This document shows positions 1 to 13,299 of a stretch of 64,000 bases of DNA, in pieces (position 1 is the stretch's first letter; every line of letters starts with the position of its first letter). The stretch is taken from the NCBI GenBank assembly GCA_014218235.1, contig CM024753.1:1426001-1490000 (forward strand). The letters are read 5' to 3'. Below the pieces are notes generated by a model. It was not told the origin of the DNA. It saw only the letters and a list, made by a program, of their open reading frames with translations, and made no database searches. Position numbers and translations under genes: made by a program. The stretch comes from Colocasia esculenta. Its lineage: Eukaryota > Streptophyta > Magnoliopsida > Alismatales > Araceae.

Positions 1-316
1 ATAGTTGTGAACATGACGCAAAAACAAGTATAAATATATATATATATATGGATAGATAAATAAGTTCATAGATTGACAGATAGAGACATTGGTAGATGGA
101 TAGGGAGACGAGATAGAAAGTTCAAGATGATGGGGAGAGAGAGAGAGAGAGAAGAAAACAGTTGACCATGGATGCTGAATAAAGATGGTCTAGAGAGAGA
201 AAGAGAGAGCTTTCAAAGAAGAGGAGAGAGAGAGAAAGAGCTGCGTGCAGCTCGGGCAAGTAAGAGATAGAGAAAGAAACGGTGTGGAAGATGTGATGGA
301 TATGACTCCAAAGAGA

Positions 317-322
317 TATAAA
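317..322 (+). promoter_or_regulatory. Probable TATA box of the GDSL lipase gene
   Basis: TATAAA lies 128 bp before the ATG at 450. Transcription would then start near 345-350. This makes the upstream in-frame ATG at 324 unlikely as the translation start. The stretch between is GA-rich simple sequence, as is common in plant leaders. Confidence 0.45.
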
Positions 323-449
323 GGTGGGTAGAGAGAGAGAGAGAAAGAGAACTACGTACGCGGAGGAGAAGAAAAAAAGAGAGAGGAGAGAGAGAGAGAG
401 GGGGGGGAGCTACAAAATACATGCAGCTAGCAGCTCGAGCAAGGAAAGC

Positions 450-3400
450 ATGAGAAAGAGAGAAAGAGATGTGGGTCGGAGGCAGATCGAAGGAAGCACC
501 AACAGGGAAGGCCAGCCTCCTCCCACCACTTCTTTTATTCTTCTCCTCCTCCTACCTCTCCTCCTCGCAGATGCTGCGAAGCCGCCGGCCATGTACGTGT
601 TCGGAGACTCCCTGTCCGACGTCGGGAACAACAACTACCTGCCCAGTGGTTTCAAGTACAACTTTTCTCACAACGGCGTCGACTTCCCCGGCGGCGTGCC
701 CACCGGGAGGTTCAGCAACGGCTACAACATCGCCGACGTCCTCGGTTAGACCTAGCTCAGCCGTCAAATAGATAGATAGATAGATATAGATGGATAGCAC
801 CTAATGGCTAATACTGTTTTGTTTTTGCAGAGAATTAGAAATTTCATAGACATATGCACCCAATACTGTTTTTTTTTTTGACAAAAAAGATAAATTTATA
901 TTATAACACGAAATGGAGGATATAGATCACAGTTAGGCAGAGGGTGACGCTTAAAAATTAGAATAACAGGGCATAGCTTCAACTTGTCATAAGGTCAAAA
1001 GAAAAAGAGGAAGAAACCCAAAAAAACATCGAATACTCGGATTGGGAACACTCAGAACAGATCATCGCACAAGACGTCTTGACCAGACACCGAATATCAT
1101 CGGTGACTTAAGGTGGAGGAAGGCGAGCCCTCCGTCATCATAGTATATGCACTTGGATATATGCATATATATTTTGCCTCATATTATGCAAGTATGGAAG
1201 AGAAATATTTATATATTGTCCTCTGCATTTTGTAATAAAGTTGATAAGGTGAATTAATAATCAGTCTCTGCTTTTTGGGGACTTATTTTTAGGTCCCTGG
1301 GAACTGTGTAACTCCTTTAGAAAATTATGTAACTCCAACTGTGTAACTCCTTTAGAAACTGTGTAACTCCAGGGACCTAAAAATAAGTCCCCAAACGCAA
1401 GGACTGATTATTAATTCTCCCAAGTTGATATAAGATAAATGGTTTTATTAGTTGAAGGAGAGAGAAAGAAGAATCTTGTCAAATTTGTAACCAATAAAAT
1501 TATTTTTAATAATTTATATCAATTTATTGTCTTTTATATCTTGCAATACGTCCTTATCTCTCAGCATGAAAATTCTGAAGGGTAGCGTTCATAAAGGAGC
1601 ATCTCTTTTTGTTTTCTTGTTCGTCATAATACCTATTTGGGAGAGTGCAAATATTCTTAATTAAATTCTCAGTGCATGCGTAGAAGATCTGCTACCATAT
1701 ACATATCTTAATTCATGCATGGCTAAAGTGGTACCCTAAGTTAATTTATCTAATTTAGAGAAAAGATCTCATATCAAATTATTTAACCCCGGCCAGATAT
1801 TGTCTGATATATCCCATGATCAAAGGTCATAAAGAGACGCATGTTTTGTATTTATGGGGTTGAGAAAACACATGAACTAAGTTTTGATCTTCTATATATG
1901 ACACTTGATATATGATTTCTGTCTCTTGCAATCCAAGGTTGCCGTAATGTCCTCACAATACATCACATCATTCACATGGCTTCATTACTTAGCTAAGGAG
2001 TAAAGAAGAAAATTAAGAAAAATGTTTTTTTTTGTTTTTAGTCCATCTAATTATTTTTATAACTTGTTTTTATTTCTTATAATTTAACTATTTGGTTTTG
2101 AATATAAGAAGTTAGCTTTCTTTAGGACCTTTCTGGTGACTATTATAATTAATTCGTAATTAATCTCCTAAAACGGAGGAGCTACGTTTATGAAAAGTTA
2201 AACTTCTTATATTCAAGATTAGATAGTCATATATATTATGATGATTCAAAAACTATTTTTACAAGTACTAAAAAGTGAAAATCCTGTACATATATCGATT
2301 CACATAGGATTTTCACTCTCTTAAAATAGTTATTTCATGAAATTATACATATCCTGTTATAACTATGTTTTAATATTTTAATTTATGAGAGACATGAAAT
2401 AAATTAAAATAAATAGGTTAATAACCCACTCGATCTCTTGGCCCCACTTTTAACACACGAATAGATATATGCACCACAACCCTCACATTATGAAGTGCCC
2501 ACAACATTCTTCCTCACAAATAACCATATATATGGCACTTTTCTATTGACCACTTGAGTCAAATTTGGTGCCAAAAAACAAATTAAGTTAATAAACCAGT
2601 TAATTTCTAATAAGTTATGTCTTATACGTCAAGATCAGACAACATCTTACTTCTTAATTATTTCATGTACATGTTAATTAGTACGTACTAATTGTGCATA
2701 TATGCCAACCTACGTCGTACGGTTGTTATCTTTCTGCATGTCCAGCACGACTGATGGGATTCCGACAGAGCCCACCGGCGTATCTCTCCCTTAAAGACAA
2801 CAAAAACATGTCCGAAGGGATCAACTTCGCATCCGGTGGCTCTGGCCACCTTGTCGGGGTAAAATCTCAAACACAAACACAGCTCCACACTTCCAAGTGA
2901 AAGCAGAAGAACTAGACTTTACTCGATCGATCGCTCTGTAAAATGTTTCAAATTGTGATAATTTCCAGCCATTAACTGCTGTCTATATATGGTAAATTGA
3001 TCTGCTCTCTCCTCTGCTTAATCACCTGAACCCTGGAACTGCAAGTGGTGCGACATTAAGATCCTCGACCTGGAGCTCAAGATCTGCCTCACCATGGCGG
3101 AGCAGGTGGAGTTCTTCCGCCGGATCAGCGGCGGTTTGCCCCGCGAGCTCATCTCCGAGGCCGTCTTCCTCTTCACCTCCGGCAGCAACGACATCCTCTA
3201 CTTCTATCTCACTCACCTCGTCGAACCGGACTTGTTCATAGATGACTACATCGCCAAACTGACCTCCATCTATGCGTGCCAGTTGAAGGTACATATACGC
3301 ATACATATATATATATACGTTGTAAAATTTCTAGATCTTATATTATAAGCTATTCAAATTAAGTAATCGTCCAAGCTAATCTCAAAAGATATATTCCTTG

Positions 3401-4418
3401 TTGAAAAGCTTATTAAATTAACAGCATGGATGAACTATAGCAAGAAACATATATATAGTTTCTCTTGCGAACGAAATAAGATCGTAAGTACGTATACGTA
3501 CGTACGATCTTCTTTGTTGGGTCCAGCAGAAAATTCTTTCTTTTTCTCTCTCAAGTATACGTAGAATTAATATTAGATCCAAAGTCGGTACGTAGGTGCT
3601 TATAATTAACCTGCATGAGCAGGAATTGCATAGCTTGGGAGCCAGGAACTTTGCACTCATCAACGTCCCGGCGCTGGGGTTTACGCCCATCCCTGTAGCT
3701 GTCGGCGTCCTGGAAGCCAGCATACAGGACAAACTGAACAGCTATGCACACAAGTTTAACGAGGCCCTGAGCAGCACCATGGTCGGCCTCGCCAAGAGCT
3801 TGGAAGGAATGAGGTACTCCATTGGGGATGCCTATGCTGCGATGATGCAAGTGATCAACCATTCGCAGGCTTATGGTAATTAATTAATTAACTAATACCG
3901 GTGCTTCTTATTAGTCATAGACTTGATGGTCATATATATATAGAGATCAATGTACCCAGCTCGTGCGTTGCTCATCTTTCTGAAGTGAGCTTAATTGCCC
4001 ACGATTAAATCTAGACTCGCTGCTTCATGTTTCATGCATTCTGACACCCGATCGGATTAAAAACTTGTTCTTTTCCCCTGCAGGGATGAGGAACATCACC
4101 GGCGCGTGCTGCGGAGGTTTCCGCTTCGGGATAGAACATTGGCCCCCTCTGTATCTATCATTCTGCTCGCCGGAGGCACCGTACTGTGCCAACAGCAGCG
4201 AGTACCTCTTCTGGGACGTGATCCATCCCACGCAGGCCGCCTGCGAGCTTGCCGGCGAGATGTTCTACGCCGGGGCCTCGCCCTTCGTCTCCCCCATCAA
4301 CTTCAAACAACTGGTTATAAGAGAGTACCCCAGTACTGCTCCCCAAGGCAACGAGGCCACCGGCCGTCCATCGAATGGTACACGGAAGCTGCCATGGAGA
4401 CCTCACCTAGAAAACTGA
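450..4418 (+). CDS. GDSL esterase/lipase (SGNH hydrolase), five exons
   Basis: Predicted secreted SGNH-fold serine esterase acting on acyl or acetyl esters. The exact substrate cannot be told from sequence. Exons I infer: 450-744, 2746-2858, 3061-3288, 3623-3875, 4084-4418. All junctions are GT-AG, the phases match, and the sum is 408 codons (407 aa), normal for plant GDSL lipases. Block I FGDSLSDVGNN has the nucleophile Ser54. Block II NFASGGSG is at about 125-132 (oxyanion Gly), block III GSNDI at 177-181 (oxyanion Asn179), and block V DVIHPT has Asp341 and His344. All catalytic positions are intact. Residues about 27-42 are a hydrophobic signal peptide, preceded by an unusually long Arg/Glu-rich stretch, so the start is the least certain part. 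Intron 1 is 2.0 kb and holds a MITE. The next gene is 6.5 kb away on the other strand. Confidence 0.88.
1247..1421. mobile_element. Mutator-type MITE (family M1, copy 1) in GDSL intron 1
   Basis: A 175-bp inverted-repeat element flanked by a perfect 9-bp target duplication AAGTTGATA (1238-1246 and 1422-1430). The ends pair as GAATTAATAATCAGTC and its complement. The arms also share a GGGGACTTATTTTTAGGTCC block. Nine-base duplications are typical of Mutator-like elements. Copies of the same family occur at 38421-38586 and 52218-52389. Confidence 0.8.
2083..2230. repeat. Inverted-repeat (MITE-like) sequence in GDSL intron 1
   Basis: The left arm around 2086-2120 contains TTGAATATAAGAAGTTAG. 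The right arm around 2195-2228 contains AACTTCTTATATTCAAGAT. They pair imperfectly over about 35 bp. I could not identify a clean target duplication, so class and borders are uncertain. Confidence 0.45.
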
Positions 4419-5612
4419 TCGCATGAGCAGATCATAACTTCGGCTGGCCGCAGATAGATGATGAACACATGCATGCAACTGTTATTTCAGATTAAACTAC
4501 GTTGTGATCGACTTGGAACATATAATTCGGAGAGCGGGACGGGAAAATTTAGCTTGAGATTATATAATCACACCTTTCTTAATTAGCACTGCTTTGAGAC
4601 TTGGCACTACATCAACTTTTAAATCATGTAGACCAGCCTAATTAACTAAATTCTCTCCACTATACACTGCAAAATTATTTACAGTATCATATATATAAAT
4701 ATACATTTTTCGTCTTTGTGGCGATCTCTTTCTCGCTTTTCAACTCCTTGCATAGAACTAGCTCTTAAAGGGTACGTACTTAGCTGTGTGAAAATAATAT
4801 ATACCTATACATGTCACTACATCTTCACAAGTGTTTAAGGAGTGTTCATTCATTAGATTGAACCGACAAATCGATCGAACCAAACTGAAGGTTTAAAATA
4901 CTGAAATTCCAATCAATATCTAACGGTTTAAAAATCAAACTGTGAACCAAATCAAACGAGATCAGTTTTTAATTATTTTTCTCAATATTTTTCTGGTTTC
5001 ATGATTTTCACTGGTTTTTGCTGAATTTTTTAGTGACTTTTAATTATAGTTATATTTTCTACTAATGGAGAGCAGTGTTCAACTATTTTTCACTATTTTT
5101 CTCACCCATTTTCATATTGTACTTTCTAAATATGGATGTAAAAAGTTATGTCTAGCTATCTTGTTATTTTTTTATGTGGTGCTAGGAGTTCTTTGTTGAT
5201 TGTCCAATAATTAGATGAAAGTAATATTTATTTTCTATTATTTATTACTAATCTATATTTTAATTTGAGCTGCAAGATAGTATCTCTTTTCATTGTCTAC
5301 TAAGATATGTAAGTTTTTTTTGTCATGAACTTTCAAGTGTTAGGTTCTCCATTTGTTAGTGATATTACATAAGTTTTGATGATATGCATTTTAACTATTA
5401 AGACTTTCCTAACTTTAATCAAAATACTCAAACTATGAACCAAATTAAATTAGTTTGTTCAATTCAGTTCGATTGATATAGATCATGATTTGATTCGAAT
5501 ATGGATTGATTTATAATTAGTTCATTTCGAGTTGAAAATAATTGATCAGAACCGAGCCATAGCCGACCCATGTTCTACTATAACCCCTCCATAAAACCTC
5601 TTTGAAAGTCCA

Positions 5613-5655
<43 letters not shown>

Positions 5656-7355
5656 CATGCAGACACATGTACGGTAATAAAACATCAGTTAATTTCATCT
5701 AAAACTAGGTATCTTCCATTTCATGAACGAACCAGATCTCATAACCCATCCTCGTGAAGCGTATAACACACGGAACTAGGAATGCTATGCCTTTTGTGTT
5801 AGCTTTGTTGTCTAGCATTCCCTGTCCCCCATTAAGAAATGTTTCTTGTAAGATTATTCTTACGATAAATTGGATTGTAAGAGAAACAGTTCCATTGATT
5901 GATGAAGACACGGAACATCTTATCAAATCCTCTCAACTAATACAATTACTTTTATAAGCTACATTAAAAGTAAATCTTACAATTAGCATTTCAATATGTA
6001 GGAGATAAGGATGGCTTCCATTGAGGGACTGACGTCAGAACAAAACATAAGAAAGGGTCAAGTAAAAGAAGATTATAAATAGATAAATTAATTAAAAATT
6101 CTTATCAGATGTTTGACTTATTTTTTAATCTCTAACATAACTATAATTCATTACAATAAATATTATCTCATGTTACAATTTACGTTAAGATCTGTTATAT
6201 TTGTTATAGTCAAAAATTTCTAATTAATTTGTCATATATAAATTAGATAAAATAAAAGAGAGTCAACTTTAAAAAATTTAAAAAACCAATACAAATAATA
6301 AATATTTTATTATAATAAATAAATAGATAAAAATATGAGGGGGCCATGCCAATCCATACCGTGGGTTCGCCCTTACTCTCATTTCCACAAACATGCGCCA
6401 CACCTATATAGAATGGGCAAAATTTGTTGCACCTACAGTGCCATCTATCTTTGTATCCATCTCAAATATAAAATTTATAGACTATGTTTGATATTTAAAT
6501 AAAATAGAGATAGAATGAAATTATCTTCAAAATTTTGAGAAACTCTATCAGCAATCTATTCAAATACCAAACATAGCCATATAATATAGTAAATAATGTA
6601 AAGTCTATCATTTTATGCATGGACGCGCACAAGGCGGGCTAGCAAACACATCTCATGTAGAATTCTCAGGGGATCGATGGTACCACTTTATACTCACCTT
6701 AAGATTCTTCCATACATAAGCTTCTAGCTAAAGGACAACATCACCTCGCTTTCACATGATGCTGGCATTCCATCAGGAGTCCACTAGGAGATGAGCGTAT
6801 CACTTTCAGGAGCTTCCTCGGGTATACGCGACAGTACTGGAATCATTTCATTTGCAAGTGAAAGGATGGCTGTCATTCTAATTAGTGCTCCCAAAAGAAG
6901 AAAGCTGTATCATTTCATTTCCATTCCGTTCCTTTAGTCTTCAAGAGAATTCTTAGTTAAGAGAATTCTTAGTTGCCGGTTGGTGCCATTTCACCTTCGG
7001 GACCTTCTATAGGGTGCTTGTTTGTATAGATGATATTTAAGAAGGTGCTTTTCAGTATACTAGACTCACAGGTTTAATATGACTCATTCTGATTTTCTAT
7101 CCGTTTATGCACCCTCCACTTATCCTTGAACACTTGAGAGCTTCTTAGTAGACATATGTTTGAGCAAAGGAGCATGAACTTTGTCAACTATCTTCGAATC
7201 TTTGAGCTTCATTCATTGAGCACTTGTCGCACATGTTTGTGAGTATCATAACTGCTCTCGTCAGGCCAATGTTCGCCTTGAGAGGCATGTAACTTATCAT
7301 GACGGAAGTATGATTGAGTGATCCCCCACAATCTGAGCAATTTTCATGTCAAGTT
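4419..7355. other. AT-rich spacer downstream of the GDSL gene
   Basis: I see no gene. There is a (CT)n microsatellite at about 5616-5653. About 4850-5560 has a pyrimidine/purine-alternating, GAACC/GGTTC-rich stretch that may be an old non-autonomous transposon, but no target duplication was recognised. Short open frames here lack any domain signal. Confidence 0.5.
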
Positions 7356-8280
7356 TGTTGAAATATTTATTATTAAATTTAAATGTTTATTTCTGATTTC
7401 TTCTGATTTGGTCAACTCTATAAAGAGTTCTTGGCTCTCCAATGTGAGGTTTATCCCATATTGGAAGTTGAGAAAAAGTTTACTTCTTTTATATGGTTGT
7501 TTCTTTTCTTTAGAGATGTGATCTCTAGAGAGAGCTATGGAGGATGGTCCATTTAGGCTTGTGGGATTTGGACCTTATTTCACACACGCGCGACTTGCCT
7601 TGTCTTGCCGTAGCCGTGGTGTGGCGCGCGTGTGGAGGTCTAGTTGGACGCCTACATGGCTTTCTTTATTTTACTTTTTGACTGTTGACCGATTGTTTTG
7701 AATTCGTCTTGGATTCCTTACCTGTTTTGGAAACCGAACAGTTGCCCACCCTTAATGGGGGTGTTACAGCAATGAGTATAGAATAGAGAAAAAGGGGATC
7801 TTTTTCTCTGTCCGTTTTTCTGGATTCTGTGTTTTCTTTCTCGCGGCAGAGTTCTCCCGTTCCCTCTCTGCAGTGGCGTTTTGAGAGCTAGCAACCGATC
7901 TAAGAAGTGTTCGTCCGTCGGCGTGATTTGGAGTGCACCTTCGCGCCGCAGTGGTGTTGGGTCGTCGTATCTTGGAAGGAGTTTGCTATCATCCTATTGC
8001 ACTGTGGTAGGGGCGAAACGACTTCAAAGAAAGCGACATCGCGCTTCGGCCCTCTAGTTTGCATACCTCTGATCTTACCCTCTGTCATTTGTTTAAGCCA
8101 TAGTGATCAGATTGAATCTGCCTACTCCTGCTATATACATCTCAATTTTCAACAAAGATCTCCTCAACGCCTCTCCATTAGGGGCTTAATTGCTACCCTC
8201 GATGATCCGTTACAGTTTGTCGGCATGTAAATTGCCTAGACTTCGGCTATATAACAAAATCTAAACCTCAGATGTCAAGG
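7356..8280. repeat. LTR-retrotransposon-like fragment (copia-type appearance)
   Basis: The segment opens TGTTGAAATATTTATTATTA and includes CCCATATTGGAAGTTGAGAA, wording common in plant Ty1/copia LTR and leader regions. It runs on into pyrimidine-rich, GC-richer sequence. I see no primer-binding site, gag or pol, and no second LTR in the window, so this may be a solo or degraded LTR. The borders are approximate. Confidence 0.3.
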
Positions 8281-10970
8281 CACACAAATCATTCTGTTCT
8301 GAATCTTTCAACATTTTTAGTCAAGTCTCATATTGATTTAGGCATCGAAGAATTCTCTCTCAATTCTTCAAATCGGAGCCATTTGACGTCCTTCCTATTC
8401 TTGCAGGTCTCACACGTACATCGACCGAAATCTTTCTCTGAAAGTGTAGACAGATGAAGTCGTCTCGGGCCACTTTCTGACCACTATAGAACCCACCGCA
8501 TGTATTCTCCAAGAGGACCAATTGCCGTCTTCCACTGAAACTCTCACTAACCTACTAAAATATATTTCATCTCCAATGGGATTTTCTTCCGTAGGGTTCT
8601 CACAAGGATCACTCGAACTAATGGTAGCAAAGAAAGGACGCGTCTGTACGTTTGTCCTGGCATGCACATATTCCCAGCTTCAATAGGACTGTTTTCCTGC
8701 AGGCAACAAAGAGAACATTTTCAAAACACTTGTTGCTAGGTTACAACACCTCCTGATACAGCATATCCGTCCATATATACACACACACACACATATATAT
8801 ATATATATGCCCTGTACGTAAAGCTGGCACTAATCGCCCCACAAGAAGTTCTCCCTAATTGTGGATGCAGTGGGCTTCGCCAACGAGCCAGTACTCGCCG
8901 CACGATCCCTGCCCTATCTCTTTGCTCTCTAGTGGACAAGAAACCAACCCACACAAGGAGACATATTTCAAGTCTCCATCTTCTTTCCATACTCATGCAT
9001 GCAATCCAGGTTAGAAACAGCTGGCAACAGCTCAAGCGCAACCCAACCAGACCACAATCTCTCCCCCCCAGTACTAATTTATTCCTGAAGACAAGAAGGA
9101 GCTATACTACTAGCTAGCTGCATGACACTTACATGGGCATATATACATGCATGATAGGGTCACAAAGACCTAGTCACTTCATGGAATCCATTGATATTAA
9201 TTAATGGATGTCATGAGCCCTCAATCTGTAGAAGAATCGGACATCAATGATAGCTTCTCACTTGAGGACTGCTGCACTTCTTAAAGCATGTCATTATAAG
9301 AAGCAAGTTTTGTGTACCACATGAGCCACTACGTGCATTCAATAATGCTCCCTCCCCTCCTCTTCTGTCCAGTTAGCTCCATGCAGAAGCTGCCGGGGTA
9401 TAGAAACACAGCGGAGAGTGGACGCATAAGACCTATAAAAAAAGGGTGAGTTAAGTAAACCACACATGCAAACCCTATTTTTTTAAAGGCCATTTTGACC
9501 TGAATGCACAACCAAACAAAATAGTGTACAACTCCTGTTTGTTTATCTCATGCCACTCTACTGCTCAAGACCTAGCCCTTGTGAAGATAGGAGAGACAAG
9601 ATTCTTAATTAGCACCATCGTTTATTAGGACATTGCATCTACTAAATGAACATATGCATAACACAACTTCTTCACACAAATTTGAGATTAGATGACCCGA
9701 ATATTGGACGCTCAATCTAATCATATAAGGTCTGCTAAGAAGATGTCATGGCTGGAGCGTTTTTTTTTCTTTTTTTTGTGTGGTTAATAATTACCATCAT
9801 TTTTCAAGTTTTTTTTAATATTGATATATATATAGCCAGGTTGGTCTCTTAGTCTGACCATCTAACTGAACACTTACAAACTTAATTTTATTGAGATAAC
9901 TACGACGTTTCTTTATGGACCAAACATATCACTCCACAGTCCACAGAGTAGCAGCAGGCAGATCTAGATCTATCTTCATCCTGAAACGACATGCAGCAAA
10001 ATCCACAGCTATATATGTGCTCTAAGGGAAGATACAAATCAACAAGACCTAACTTATTTTTGAAGCATTTTCCAACCCCCACGGCAATGTTTTTCTCCCC
10101 ACTTTCCTAATATTCCGTGCTCTATTCGATCCACAAGGCACGCTGAAAAAGGACAAATCAAGGATAAGGTAGAAAAAGTACCAAGTATCAGACAAATTAA
10201 GTTGTGGGCTGAAACCCCAGGTTGGATTTTTCTTGGAGGCCGATTCTATACAAACAAACGAGAGATCGACATTCCTTTTATTTTAATTTCTCTCGTTCGA
10301 TCACCTGAATCGATTCGTTGTCCAACAGGTTCAGGGAACCCAAGAGATCCATAAATTTACGTTCTAATTCTTACGTTGTAAAATATGAGAGATTTAAGTG
10401 ATCAGAATATTATATATAGAAGCCAATATTGTCCGAGAAAAACAAATTCTACTCCTACTGAGATTTATTATCTCACAATGGAGACCAGATATAGGTTTAA
10501 ACCAGCTAGCTCCCCATTAGCTAGATTATCTTAGATGACGAGACATGCGGCCCAAAATAGTCACACAAGTACATTAATCAATCCTCACAATGACATGAAA
10601 AAATAATATCTACTACAAAAGAAATACTGAACATTAATATTTGAATACCTTTAAGAGATCAAGCATTAATTACAAATGTTATAAAATTTGATCCAAAATA
10701 ACAATGGGGTACCATACTAGTAATATTATTTACATATGAACATGGCCACCATATCATACGAAGACGAACTGTGGAGGAGATGAAATTTCGAATATGGACA
10801 AGGAGAAAATATTTAAAAAGAATAAAATAAATATGGTCACAGGACGTTGACATCGACGAAGGGACTATATTGTGTAGAAGAACACCACCAACTCTCCCCC
10901 ACTCCCACATGTAGATACGTATAGTTATTTATATATCATATATTATCCATCCATATGATGATGACGGGAA
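8281..10970. other. Spacer between LTR-like fragment and XTH gene
   Basis: No gene was recognised. It contains a (CA)n/(TA)n microsatellite at about 8776-8808. The part nearest 10970 is presumably the 3' UTR and downstream region of the XTH gene. Short open frames show no domain. Confidence 0.5.
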
Positions 10971-13218
10971 TCACATCTCAGCCTGGTGCCTGGGGTCGGC
11001 CGAGCGGGGGACGCGGCTCCGGCGCCGGGAGCGACGGCGGTGGGTGCCGAACTTGAGGTGGCCGCTCTCCTTGAAGCGCTCGAGCTCCGCAGGGACGACG
11101 TCGCAGTCGGGGAAGGTCACCGGGTACCGCAGCGTGTCGTAGCAGAAGGAGTAGGTCATCTCGGTCTCCCGGAACTGCCTCATGGCGGCGCTCCGCTCCG
11201 GCGTGAGGGCGGCGTAGTCGGCGGCGAGCAGCGCCGCCTCCTCCTCGGCGCACCGCGCCGCGGCGGTGGGGACCATCTCGACGGGGTCCACCCGGCAGCC
11301 GCGGAGGACGAGCTCGGAGAACTCGGCGGCGAAGGGGCCGTACTTGTAGTTGACCTTGTAGCGGCCGCCGGAGGTGGCCCAGTTGGAGCCGTCCCAGATG
11401 GTGGCGTACAGCGACATGGGTTTGGAGGGGTAGTCCCCGCCCATGGCGGCGCTCCGGCGGACCTCCCTGATGGGAGTGTCGTCGATGTAGAATCTGCAGC
11501 CACACATCACCACCAATCCAAGGAGGTGTCAGAGAATTCAAACAACCCCACGCATGCCGCCGTACGTGCTTGCATGGGTCATGCATGGAATGACGAAAAA
11601 ACCCTGGATCATCGAACATCACATAGGATCACGGAGATCAAAGAGAAGCCGCGAGCCGATCTCAGTACTCACATGATGGTGTCGGGAGTCCAGAGGATGG
11701 AATAGCGGTGGGCGTCGCGGGTGGGGTCGAAGGGGAGGTGGTAGCGCTCCTCGCGGCCGTGGCTGGTGGAGCCGTTGCCGTAGACGTTGGTCTGGATCTT
11801 CCATGGCCGCCCCCGCACGTTGCCCAGGAACTCGAAGTCCAGCTCGTCGTGCGTCTTCTCAAATATGTCCCCGTTCGACATCTGCAAACACACACACACA
11901 CCACCACCATGCACCATCATCACCACAGCAACACCATATAGATAGCCACCACCAAAAAGATGACATCTTTTGATAAAATCTCTCGCGTAAGAGGGATCTC
12001 GATACAACAGTATAGTATCCATTAATGAAATCGTCCAAACCAAGGTCATACATATGAGGTTGGTGCTTCGTTTTGTTCTTCGCCGGAGATCAAAAAGGGG
12101 AGCAGTTCGTCCAAACCAAGGTCATACATATGATCATGGAATAAAGAACTGGGGAACCGGGGGGGTAGTTAATAGCGCAATTAAACTAATCGTGGCTTCC
12201 CCCACCAACTAAATCGTATAATAAAGACTGCAACTTTATAAGATGATTGCATGGGATCAAAGCAGTAGTTGGAGAGATAGGTGGCGGTGTTGGTCGACGG
12301 TGGTGGTGGTGTGTTTGTGTGTGTGTGTGTGCGCGCGTGCCGCGTGCATGTGTTGTGTGTTCCAGTCGGGGAATTAAACCGCGGATTTAATTACTGGATT
12401 ACCATCTAATTACGGGCTTAATTAAGCAGTAATCAGACATAATCGCAAACAAAGAGGAGGTTAACAGCGGGGCGTGGGGAGGTATCTACGGACATGACCC
12501 TGCGACTTCCTCGGGACGACACGCGAGGGGAGAAGAAGGCGGGAGGGCCTTACGGGGAGGGGGGGGGGGGGGGGAGGACACGAAATTTTCTAAATTAAGA
12601 AGAAGAAAAAAAAGAAAGGCGGTGAGGAGGCCGGACAAGTGTTTCGTCGTCTCCGGCGAGAAGCCGGGGGTGGAAGGGGAAGGGGAAATGGGGGATTCTC
12701 GGCAGCTTCGGCGGTCGGAAACGATGATCTGATCGAGGGACATGAGTGCGCGCGCGTACTCACATAGAAGGCGACGACGATGCCGGCAGTGTAGTCGGAT
12801 GGGAGCTTGATCTTGGCGCTGAAGAAGCCGTGGCTGTAGAGATCCGATGAGATGAAGCCCGACCCTGCAAGATGCAAATCCCACGCCGATACAGTGAGCT
12901 AACCCCCCTCTGCAGAATTGGAACCATATAGAAGGAGGGGGGTGGAGATTGCAAGAAGTGCATAGAGATTTGAGGTGTCTTCTAACCGGTGTAGCGATCA
13001 AGGAGGAGGCGGACGCTGCGGCCGTCGGCGGAGGGGACGACGTTGCCCTCGCCGAAGAGCGGCGCGTAGCCCTCGTCGAACCGGAGAGTGGTCAGGTTCC
13101 GGAAGGGCCCCCCCGCCGCCGCCCCCGCAGCCGCGCCGTGCGCCGCGAGGAAGAGGAGGAGGGCCAAGGGGGCCATCCCCGCCTCCGCTTGCCGGGGGTT
13201 CCGCACCTCCCTCGCCAT
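10971..13218 (-). CDS. Xyloglucan endotransglucosylase/hydrolase, group III type, four exons
   Basis: GH16 wall enzyme that cuts and rejoins, or hydrolyses, xyloglucan in the apoplast during wall loosening. Exons on the minus strand: 13218-12987, 12864-12764, 11881-11673, 11493-10971. Junctions are GT-AG, phases agree, total 355 codons (354 aa). The catalytic motif HDELDFEFLG is at 122-131, with Glu124 the expected nucleophile and Glu128 the acid/base. HDELDFEF in place of DEIDFEF and the downstream RGRPWKIQTNVYGNGST point to the XTH27-33 class (group III). NGS is a glycosylation sequon. The C-terminal XET_C domain carries four cysteines in the usual pairs (GC...RC and FC...DC), followed by an Arg-rich tail. 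The signal peptide fits Met15 (position 13176) better than Met1, so translation could start there. The coding sequence is very GC-rich compared with its introns. Confidence 0.9.
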
Positions 13219-13293
13219 CGTCTTCTCACAAATCTCCCTCTCTCCTCTGCTCCTCCTCTCTGTTCTTCTCCTCCCCCTCTCTGCCTCCTCTTC

Positions 13294-13299
13294 TTTATA
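13294..13299 (-). promoter_or_regulatory. Probable TATA box of the XTH gene
   Basis: On the gene strand the sequence reads TTATAAAGAA, 76 bp before the first ATG. It lies in a GA/CT-rich leader region. The spacing implies a short 5' UTR, and no better TATA is seen nearby. Confidence 0.4.

Noticed and set aside
213..450. Upstream ATG at 324 in frame with the GDSL gene
   Set aside because: It would lie only about 2 bp after the TATA box and encode a low-complexity Arg/Glu run from GA repeats.
10986..11705. Long open frame of 239 codons on the plus strand opposite the XTH last exon
   Set aside because: It is the GC-rich antisense shadow of XTH exon 4 and an intron, with no domain or splice logic.
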